The translations under genes and the position numbers were made by a program. This document shows positions 24,156 to 31,000 of a DNA stretch of 64,000 bases, piece by piece. The stretch is taken from assembly GCF_017948455.1 (NCBI RefSeq), contig NZ_JAFFSU010000001.1:248001-312000 (forward strand), written 5' to 3'. Every line of letters starts with the position of its first letter. Within the stretch, counting starts at the first letter, position 1. The notes below the pieces were generated by a model. It saw nothing but the letters and a program-made list of their open reading frames with translations, was not told the DNA's origin and did no database searches. This DNA comes from Streptomyces sp. GESEQ-4. GTDB taxonomy: Bacteria; Actinomycetota; Actinomycetes; Streptomycetales; Streptomycetaceae.

Positions 24156-24902
24156 ATGGGACTGCTGGACGGCCGTAGCGCGGTGATCACCGGTGGCGCA
24201 CAGGGCATCGGCTTCGAGATCGCCGGTGTGCTCGGCAGCGCGGGTGCGTCGGTGGTCCTCGGCGACATCGACGAGGACGCGGCGGCCGAGGCCGCCGAGC
24301 GGCTCACCAAGAACGGTGTCGCCGCCACCTCCCTGCGCTGCGATGTCACGGACGAGGGCGAGGTCGCCGCCCTCGTCGCGCACTGCGCCGACACCTTCGG
24401 GCCCGTCGGCGTGATGATCAACAACGCCGGCATCACCCGGGACGCGACCCTGCGCAAGATGCGGATCGCCGACTTCCGCGCCGTCGTCGACGTCCACCTC
24501 ACGGGCGCCTGGAACGGCACCCGGTTCGCGGCCGAGTCGATGCGCGCGCACGGCGTGGGCGGCAGCATCGTCAACATCTCCTCGATCGCCGGCAAGGTCG
24601 GCAACTTCGGCCAGACCAACTACAGCGCCGCCAAGGCAGGCCTCGTCGGCCTCACCAAGGCCTCCGCCAAGGAACTGGCCCGCGCCGGCATCCGCGTCAA
24701 CGCCGTCCAGCCCGGGCTGATCCGTACGGCCATGACCGAGGCCATGCCGCAGGCCGCCTGGGACGCCAAGCTGGCCGAGATCCCGATGAACCGCGCGGGC
24801 GAACCCGCCGAGGTCGCCCAGGCGGTCCTCTTCCTCGCCTCCGACATGGCGAGCTACGTCACCGGAGCGGTTCTCGAGGTGACCGGTGGCCGATACATGT
24901 GA
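24156..24902 (+). CDS. SDR family oxidoreductase (FabG-like)
   Basis: A 248-residue short-chain dehydrogenase with [53 protein letters not shown] and the K of YSAAK. It ends with [13 protein letters not shown]. It fits 3-hydroxyacyl-CoA/3-oxoacyl reductase chemistry, supplying the 3-oxoacyl-CoA for the thiolase 30 bp downstream. Confidence 0.93.
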   Translation: MGLLDGRSAVITGGAQGIGFEIAGVLGSAGASVVLGDIDEDAAAEAAERLTKNGVAATSLRCDVTDEGEVAALVAHCADTFGPVGVMINNAGITRDATLRKMRIADFRAVVDVHLTGAWNGTRFAAESMRAHGVGGSIVNISSIAGKVGNFGQTNYSAAKAGLVGLTKASAKELARAGIRVNAVQPGLIRTAMTEAMPQAAWDAKLAEIPMNRAGEPAEVAQAVLFLASDMASYVTGAVLEVTGGRYM

Positions 24903-24932
24903 CGCCCGTTCCCCTGACGAAAGGCATGACCG

Positions 24933-26168
24933 ATGCGTGACGCGGTGATCTGCGAACCCGTGCGCACCCCCGTCGGCGGTTACGGAGGTGTCCTGAAGGA
25001 CGTCACCGCGGCCGAACTCGCGGCCACGGTCGTGCGGGCGGTGCTGGAACGGACCGGCATACCGCCCGGCGCCGTGGACGACGTACTCCTCGGCCAGTGC
25101 TACCCCAACGGCGAGGCACCCGCGATCGGCCGGGTCGCCGCCCTGGACGCGGGCCTGCCCGTCGAGGTGCCGGGCCTCCAGATCGACCGCCGGTGCGGCT
25201 CCGGGCTCCAGGCCGTGATCATCGCGGCCATGCAGGTGCAGACCGGCGCGAGCGACCTCGTCCTGGCCGGGGGAGTGGAGTCGATGAGCCAGGCCGAGTT
25301 CTACACCACCGACGTACGGTGGGGCGTACGCGGCGCGGGCACCACTCTGCACGACCGGCTGGCCCGTGGCCGGGTGACCTCCGGGGGCGTCAACCACCCT
25401 GTCCCCGGCGGCATGTTGGAGACGGCCGAGAACCTGCGGCGCGAGTACGGCATCCCGCGCGAGGAACAGGACCGACTGGCCCTGCGCTCCCACGAGAAGG
25501 CCGTCGCCGCCCAGCGGGAAGGCCGGTTCACGGACGAGATCGTGCCGGTCACCGTACGCACCCGCAAGGGCGAGACGGTCGTAGATACCGACGAACACCC
25601 GCGCCCCGACTCGACGTTGGAGAAGCTCGCAACACTGCGCCCCGTCCTCGGCCGCACAGACCCCGACGCGACCGTCACCGCCGGAAACGCCAGCGGCCAG
25701 AACGACGGCGCCTCGCTCTGCATCGTCACCCACCCCGAACGCGCCGCCGAACTCGGCCTGCGCCCGCTGGGCCGCCTCGTCTCCTGGGCCGTCGCGGGCG
25801 TACCGCCGGAGACGATGGGCATCGGCCCGGTACCCGCCACAGCCAAGGCCCTCGAACGAGCGGGACTCAAGCTCGCCGACATCGACCTCATCGAACTCAA
25901 CGAGGCCTTCGCCGCCCAGGTCCTCGCCTGCACCCGCGAATGGGCCCTGACCGAGGCCGACTTCGAGCGGTTCAACGTCAACGGCTCCGGTATCTCGCTC
26001 GGTCACCCCGTCGGCGCCACCGGCGGCCGCATCCTCGCCACCCTGCTGCGCGAACTCGACCGCCGCGACGCCCGCTACGGCCTGGAGACCATGTGCCTCG
26101 GCGGCGGACAGGGCCTGGCCGCGGTCTTCGAGCGGCCCAACGACATCACTGCCCAGGGAGGACGCTGA
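24933..26168 (+). CDS. thiolase (acetyl-CoA acyltransferase)
   Basis: A 411-residue thiolase with all catalytic blocks: nucleophile Cys88 in DRRCGSGLQAVI, NEAFAAQVLA, the His in GISLGHPVGATGGR, and the second Cys in MCLGGGQGLAAVFE. It cleaves a 3-oxoacyl-CoA to a shortened acyl-CoA plus acetyl- or propionyl-CoA. Its stop shares bases with the next ATG (TGATG, 26166-26170). As a fully equipped thiolase, it contrasts with the degenerate fold of the next gene. Confidence 0.95.
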   Translation: MRDAVICEPVRTPVGGYGGVLKDVTAAELAATVVRAVLERTGIPPGAVDDVLLGQCYPNGEAPAIGRVAALDAGLPVEVPGLQIDRRCGSGLQAVIIAAMQVQTGASDLVLAGGVESMSQAEFYTTDVRWGVRGAGTTLHDRLARGRVTSGGVNHPVPGGMLETAENLRREYGIPREEQDRLALRSHEKAVAAQREGRFTDEIVPVTVRTRKGETVVDTDEHPRPDSTLEKLATLRPVLGRTDPDATVTAGNASGQNDGASLCIVTHPERAAELGLRPLGRLVSWAVAGVPPETMGIGPVPATAKALERAGLKLADIDLIELNEAFAAQVLACTREWALTEADFERFNVNGSGISLGHPVGATGGRILATLLRELDRRDARYGLETMCLGGGQGLAAVFERPNDITAQGGR

Positions 26169-27592
26169 TGGCCGGACTGATCGCATACGGCGCCTATGTG
26201 CCGTACCACCGCCTCGCCCGCGCCGATCTCGCCGCCGTGCTCGGCACACCGCCCGGCAAGGGCACACGCGCGGTCGCGGGCTACGACGAGGACACCACCT
26301 CGATGGCCGTCGAGGCGGCCCGCGGCGCCCTCGCTCCTGACGGGCTGCGCCCCCGCATCGGCCAGCTCTTCCTCGCCACCGCGGCCCCCGCCTACCTCGA
26401 CAAGACGAACGCCACCGCCGTCCACGCCGCCCTCGGCCTCGACGAGCACGTCCTCGCCGCCGACATGGCGGGCTCCGTACGCTCCGGCCTCGGCGCCCTC
26501 GTCACGGCCGCCCGCTCCACCGTCCCGACCCTCACGGTCCTGTCCGACCTGCGCACCGGCCTGCCCGGCGGCAGCGACGAGTCCGCGGGCGGCGACGGCG
26601 CGGCGGCGTTCGTGTTCGGCGGCCACCGCGACAGCACCCCCGTCATCGCGGAACTCCTCGCGCACGACACGGTGAGCGACGAGATCCTGGACCGCTGGCG
26701 GCTGCCCGGCTCGCCCACCTCCCGGGTGTGGGAGGAGCGGTTCGCCGAGGAGATCTACGTAGACCTCGCGGGCAAAGCTCTCACCGCCGCGCTCGACCGG
26801 GCGGGACTCGACATCGACGCCGTCGACCACCTCATCGTCTCCGGCCTGCACGCGCGCGCGTGCGCCTCGGTACGACGCAGGACCGGCGCCCGCCCCGAGG
26901 CCGTCACCGCCGACCTCACCGCGGCGATCGGCAACGCCGGCACGGCCCAGCCCGGCCTGCTCCTCGCCGACGTCCTCGACCGCGCCCGCCCCGGCGAGAC
27001 CATCGCGCTGGTCGTGCTCGGCGACGGCGCCGGAGTCATCCTCCTGCGCACGACGGACGCCCTGCCGACCCACCGCGGCGCCCGCCCGGTCGCCGGGCAG
27101 ATCGCGGCGGGCAGCGCGCCGATGCCGTACGCCACCTATCTCTCCTGGCGCGGCCTGCTCGACCGGGAACCGCCCCGCCGCCCCGACCCCGAACCGCCGT
27201 ACGCCCCGCCCGCGCACCGCCGCAACAGGTGGAAGTACGGCTTCGTGGCGGCCCGTTGCGAGAAGTGCGGCACCCGCCACCTTCCGCCGGACCGCGTCTG
27301 CACGTCCTGCCGCAGCGTCGACGCGATGACTGAGGAACCCATGGCCGACGTACGCGGCACGGTCGCGACCTTCACGGTCGACCGGCTCGCGCACACGCCG
27401 AGCCCGCCGATGCTCGTCGTGGTCGTCGACTACGACGGCGGCGGCCGGTTCCGCTGCCAGCTCACCGACGCCACCGAGGCCGACGCCGTCATCGGCGCCC
27501 GAGTGGAGATGACCTTCCGGCGCACCGTCACCGCGGCCGGCGTCCACAACTACTTCTGGAAGGCCCGTCCGGTCCGTACGGACGAGGACTGA
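26168..27592 (+). CDS. HMG-CoA synthase-like protein fused to a DUF35 zinc-ribbon/OB domain
   Basis: A 474-residue two-domain protein. Residues 1 to about 320 resemble archaeal-type HMG-CoA synthase/KAS III folds (IAYGAYVPYHRL, VAGYDEDTTSMAVEAARGAL, IGNAGTAQPGLLLADVLDRA). The usual nucleophilic Cys position reads ADMAGSVRSG (Ser103), and the catalytic H-x-P-N block reads VSGLHAR (Ser225). From about residue 350 a DUF35 rubredoxin-like zinc ribbon (Cys364, Cys367, Cys378, Cys381) and OB fold follow. It lies between two thiolases. Archaeal HMGCS-ACAT-DUF35 complexes and the actinobacterial Ltp2-DUF35 retro-aldolase are the closest known arrangements; a non-thiolytic lyase or scaffold role is plausible. 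Confidence 0.82.
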   Translation: MAGLIAYGAYVPYHRLARADLAAVLGTPPGKGTRAVAGYDEDTTSMAVEAARGALAPDGLRPRIGQLFLATAAPAYLDKTNATAVHAALGLDEHVLAADMAGSVRSGLGALVTAARSTVPTLTVLSDLRTGLPGGSDESAGGDGAAAFVFGGHRDSTPVIAELLAHDTVSDEILDRWRLPGSPTSRVWEERFAEEIYVDLAGKALTAALDRAGLDIDAVDHLIVSGLHARACASVRRRTGARPEAVTADLTAAIGNAGTAQPGLLLADVLDRARPGETIALVVLGDGAGVILLRTTDALPTHRGARPVAGQIAAGSAPMPYATYLSWRGLLDREPPRRPDPEPPYAPPAHRRNRWKYGFVAARCEKCGTRHLPPDRVCTSCRSVDAMTEEPMADVRGTVATFTVDRLAHTPSPPMLVVVVDYDGGGRFRCQLTDATEADAVIGARVEMTFRRTVTAAGVHNYFWKARPVRTDED

Positions 27593-27607
27593 CGAGGACT
27601 GACGAGG
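27581..27607 (+). repeat. 10-bp tandem repeat at a gene junction
   Basis: GACGAGGACT at 27581-27590 and 27591-27600, then GACGAGG (27601-27607). The first copy encodes the last codons and, with the next base pair, the TGA stop of the HMGCS-like gene; the last partial copy runs into the GAGGGGAA that serves ATG 27619. A slippage duplication like that at 9157. Confidence 0.85.
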
Positions 27608-27618
27608 GGAACGACATC

Positions 27619-28827
27619 ATGGGCTCGCACGGAATTCGGGACCGCGTCGCCATCGTCGGCATGGGCTGCACGCCCTTCGGCGAACACTGGAACCGCTCGG
27701 CCGACGACCTGCTGGTCGACGCGGTCGGCGAGGCGGTCACCTCGGCCGGCATCACCGTCGACGACATCGACGCCTTCTGGCTCGGCACACAGGCCTCCGG
27801 CGTCTCCGGCCTCACCCTCAGCCGCCCGCTCCATCTGCCCTGCAAGCCGGTCACCCGCCTGGAGAACATGTGCGCGACCGGCTCCGAGGCCCTGCGGAAC
27901 GCCTGTTACGCGGTCGCCTCGGGCGCCTACGACGTGGCCATGGCGGTCGGCGTCGAGAAACTCAAGGACTCCGGGATGAGCGGGCTTTCGGGTACGACGA
28001 TGCCGGGCGCCGGTGACGACAGCCGCGGCGAGATCACCGCACCGGCCAACTTCTCCCTCCTCGCCCCCGCCTACGCCGCCAAGTACGGCCTGGACGAAGC
28101 CGAGTTGAAGGACGTCATCACCCGTATCGCCTGGAAGAACCACGCCAACGGCGCGCGCAACCCGCGCGCCCAGTTCCGCAAGGAAGTCCCCCTGGAGCGC
28201 ATCAAGTCCGCGCCCATCGTCGCGGGCATGCTCGGCGTCTTCGACTGCTCCGGCGTCTCCGACGGCTCGGCCGCCGCGATCGTCGTACGCGCCGAGGACG
28301 CCTACCGGTACACGGACAAGCCGATCTTCGTGAAGGCGCTGTCGCTCGTGGCGGGACCGGCGGACGGACTCCAGGACCCGGAGTACGACTTCACCACCTT
28401 TCCCGAGGTCGTCGCCTCCGCCCAGGAGGCCTACCGCCAGGCCGGTGTCACCGACCCGCGCGCCGAGATCGCACTCGCCGAGGTCCACGACTGCTTCACG
28501 CCCACCGAACTGGTGCTGATGGAGGACCTGGGCTTCTCCGGGCGCGGGCAGGCCTGGAAGGACGTCACCAGCGGCGTGTTCGACCTGGACGGCTCGCTGC
28601 CGGTCAATCCGGACGGCGGACTGAAGGCGTTCGGCCACCCCATCGGCGCCTCGGGCCTGCGCATGATGTTCGAGGCGTGGCTGCAGTTGCGCGGCGAGGC
28701 ACCACCGGAGCGCACCGTGCGCACGCTCGCCGAGGGCCGTTCCCTCGCACTCACGCACAACCTGGGCGGCGGACCCGGCGAATGCGTATCATTCGTGTCA
28801 TTGGTCGGCAGCGAACTCACAGACTGA
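27619..28827 (+). CDS. SCP-x/ACAT-type thiolase
   Basis: A 402-residue thiolase of the SCP-2/SCP-x branch. It shows VAIVGMGCTPFGEHW, Cys85 in RLENMCATGSEALRNA, EVHDCFTPTELVLMEDLGF, GGLKAFGHPIGASGLR and HNLGGGPGECVSF. This is the branch containing archaeal acetyl-CoA acetyltransferase and the Ltp proteins of steroid side-chain degradation. The nucleophilic Cys is present, unlike in the preceding gene. Adjacent to the HMGCS-DUF35 fusion, it probably forms a complex with it. GAGGGG lies 12 bases upstream. Confidence 0.92.
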   Translation: MGSHGIRDRVAIVGMGCTPFGEHWNRSADDLLVDAVGEAVTSAGITVDDIDAFWLGTQASGVSGLTLSRPLHLPCKPVTRLENMCATGSEALRNACYAVASGAYDVAMAVGVEKLKDSGMSGLSGTTMPGAGDDSRGEITAPANFSLLAPAYAAKYGLDEAELKDVITRIAWKNHANGARNPRAQFRKEVPLERIKSAPIVAGMLGVFDCSGVSDGSAAAIVVRAEDAYRYTDKPIFVKALSLVAGPADGLQDPEYDFTTFPEVVASAQEAYRQAGVTDPRAEIALAEVHDCFTPTELVLMEDLGFSGRGQAWKDVTSGVFDLDGSLPVNPDGGLKAFGHPIGASGLRMMFEAWLQLRGEAPPERTVRTLAEGRSLALTHNLGGGPGECVSFVSLVGSELTD

Positions 28828-28842
28828 GAAAGGGAGTTCGCC

Positions 28843-29640
28843 ATGGGACGACTCGACGAGAAGATCACCGTCGTGACCGGCGCCACCTCCGGGATCGGCG
28901 CCGCCACCGCCCGCCGCGTGGCGGCCGAGGGCGCGCACACGGTGGTCGCCGATCTGAACCTCGACGGCGCCAAGGCCGTCACGGAGGAGATCCGGGCCGC
29001 CGGCGGATCCGCGCTCGCGGTCCAGGTCGACCTCGGGGACATCGAGAGCGTACGGGCCATGGTGGAGGCGACCGTCCAGACGTACGGCGGCCTCGACGTC
29101 CTGGACAACAACGCCGCCGCCACCCACCTGGCGGCCCATCAGGACCTGGCGGTCGCGGAGGCCGACCCGGCCGTCTGGGACGACACCATGCGGATCAACC
29201 TGCGCGGCACCATGGTCGCGATCCAGGCCGCCGTCCCGCACATGATCGCGCGGGGCGGCGGGTCCATCATCAACACCTCGTCCTGTTCCGGCATCGCGGG
29301 GGATCTGCGCAACCCCGCGTACGGCGCCTCGAAGGCCGCGCTCATCAACCTCACGAAGTACGTCGCCACGCAGCACGGCAAGCAGGGCGTCCGCTGCAAC
29401 GCCATCGCACCCGGATTCATCGTCACGCCGGCGAGCGACGACTCGGCGCACGGAGCCATCCGGGAAGCGATGCTGCGCCATCACCTCACCCCACGGCTGG
29501 GGCTGCCGGAGGACGTCGCCTCGGCGGTCGTCTTCCTAGCCTCCGACGAGTCCGTGTTCATCACCGGGCACACCCTGCGCGTGGACGGCGGGCTGCTGGC
29601 CCATCAGCCGTATGTGGCGGATCTGCGCGACAGCATGTGA
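28843..29640 (+). CDS. SDR family oxidoreductase
   Basis: A 265-residue short-chain dehydrogenase: VTGATSGIGAATARRVAAEG, a variant LDNNAA where VNNAA is usual, NTSSCSGIAGDLRNP and YGASK. Start supported by GGGAG 6-10 bases upstream. It is the last gene of the operon begun at 24156. Likely a hydroxyacyl-CoA or alcohol dehydrogenase. Confidence 0.92.
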   Translation: MGRLDEKITVVTGATSGIGAATARRVAAEGAHTVVADLNLDGAKAVTEEIRAAGGSALAVQVDLGDIESVRAMVEATVQTYGGLDVLDNNAAATHLAAHQDLAVAEADPAVWDDTMRINLRGTMVAIQAAVPHMIARGGGSIINTSSCSGIAGDLRNPAYGASKAALINLTKYVATQHGKQGVRCNAIAPGFIVTPASDDSAHGAIREAMLRHHLTPRLGLPEDVASAVVFLASDESVFITGHTLRVDGGLLAHQPYVADLRDSM

Positions 29641-29641
29641 G

Positions 29642-30522
29642 TCACCGCAGCAGCAGGTCGATCACGCCCGTCAGATCCTCCTCACCGCTGCCTTCGGCGA
29701 GGCGTCGGCGCATCAACTCGAAGAAGGGGCTGAGCAGTTCAGGACTGACGCCCTGCTGCTCGGCCGTGCTCAGAAACGTCGGCGTGCCGGCCACCTGCAT
29801 GGCGATATTGGACAGGACCCCCTTGGTGTAGTCGCCGCTCGTCAGCTGATCGGCGGTCGTGTGCACGGCCGGCGCCATCGCGACGAGCCAGTCCGCGAGC
29901 AGCGGGGCGAGCGACGTGGGGTCGATGTCCTCCTTGCGGATCAGCGCGAAGGCATGAGCGGCCCCGGCGAACATCCCGTACATGGCGCTCAGCAGGGCCA
30001 CGTCGTGCAGGGCCGCGAAGCCCGCGTCCTCGCCCACGTAGTGGGTGCCGACCGGGACGCCCAGAGCTTCCTGATGCCGCTCGAACAGCTCCCGCGAGCC
30101 GCTGTAGAAGACGTAGCCGCCCGCTTCCGGGACGCCGACCATCGGCGGCACAGCCATGATCCCGCCGTCCAGGTAGCGGGACCGCGCTCGCGGGCCCACT
30201 CGGCGCGGGCGCGGGCCTCGGCCGGAGTTCCGGTGGTCAGGTTGACCAGGTCCCGGCCGGCCAGATCGGTGCCGCCCAGCACCTCCTCGACCGACGCGTC
30301 ATCCAACAGGCAGACGACGACCAGCGTGTTCGCCGCGACCGCCGCAGCGGCGCTGTCCGCGACCCGCGCACCCTCGGCGCCGAGCGCCGCCGTGCGGGCC
30401 GGGGTGCGGTTCCAGACGGTGATCGGGTGCCCGGCGGCCATCCAGGCCCGGGCCAGTGCGGTGCCCATCGCACCGAGGCCCAGCAGCGTGACGGGGGTCT
30501 TCTCAACAGTGTTCTGTGTCAT
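29642..30522 (-). pseudogene. imine reductase/6PGDH-like NAD(P)-binding protein, frameshifted
   Basis: The 5' part (from ATG 30520-30522) reads VTLLGLGAMGTALARAWMAAG, VWNRTPARTAALGAEGARVA and LVNLTTGTPAEARARAEWAR, a Rossmann domain. The expected continuation YLDGGIMAVPPMVG and the C-terminal helical domain are in another frame. The break is between 30173 and 30183, where one base appears missing, so either a sequencing error or a genuine null allele. The intact protein would be about 293 residues, an NADPH-dependent imine reductase or beta-hydroxyacid dehydrogenase relative. It is divergent from the HxlR regulator at 30619, which probably controls it. Confidence 0.85.
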
Positions 30523-30556
30523 GCCGATCAGGCTGGCCGCAGCCCCGAAGGTGATC

Positions 30557-30568
30557 AAGTACGTACTT
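30557..30568. promoter_or_regulatory. 12-bp palindrome, HxlR-type operator candidate
   Basis: AAGTACGTACTT is a perfect palindrome in the 96-bp gap between the frameshifted reductase gene and the HxlR gene. GTAC-containing palindromes are typical of HxlR-family sites. Its position fits control of both divergent promoters. Confidence 0.65.
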
Positions 30569-30618
30569 CGGAGTGGGTGGTTACTCTGGGGTGAGCGAGC
30601 ACGTCAGAGGGGTGGGGC

Positions 30619-30957
30619 ATGACGACGCTGAACCGGCCGGTTACACCAGACGGACACGTCTGCGGCATCGACACCGCGATGGAGGTCATCGGCGGCAAGT
30701 GGAAGGTCCTGATCCTCTGGGCCCTCCACGAACACCCCCACAGCCGCTTCGGCGAACTACGCCGCCTGCTCCCGGGGATCACCGAGAAGGTCCTCGCCTC
30801 TCACCTGCGAGAGATGGAAGCGGACGGGGTAGTACACCGAGTGTCCTACGACGAGGTGCCGCCCCGAGTCGAGTACTCACTGACGGAGGACGGCACGCGG
30901 CTGAACGAGGCGCTGGAGCCGCTAGCTGATTGGGGCCGGGACCGGCAGCGTCCCTAG
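30619..30957 (+). CDS. HxlR family winged helix regulator
   Basis: A 112-residue HxlR protein with CGIDTAMEVIGGKWKVLILW, FGELRRLLPGITEKVLASHL and VEYSLTEDGTRLNEAL. The single Cys near residue 15 is a possible redox or electrophile sensor, as in related proteins that sense quinones and aldehydes. It is divergent from the reductase pseudogene. Its 3' end abuts a dispersed hairpin repeat and the convergent transporter gene. Confidence 0.93.
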   Translation: MTTLNRPVTPDGHVCGIDTAMEVIGGKWKVLILWALHEHPHSRFGELRRLLPGITEKVLASHLREMEADGVVHRVSYDEVPPRVEYSLTEDGTRLNEALEPLADWGRDRQRP

Positions 30958-31000
30958 GGGCGCGGGGAACTGCGCGACAAGCCCCCACCGGCCCGCAGCT
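30953..31000 (-). repeat. dispersed intergenic hairpin repeat, copy C
   Basis: Reverse-oriented copy: AGGGGCGCGGGGAACTGCGC then GACAAGCCCCCACCGGCCCGCAG. It fills the 42-bp gap between two convergent genes and overlaps the last codons of the HxlR gene. Confidence 0.85.

Noticed and set aside
1..30000. Assigning the cluster to steroid or cholesterol degradation
   Set aside because: Paired dehydrogenases, MaoC pairs and DUF35 fit side-chain degradation, but no ring-opening genes (Kst, Hsa, Kcs types) or KstR are visible.
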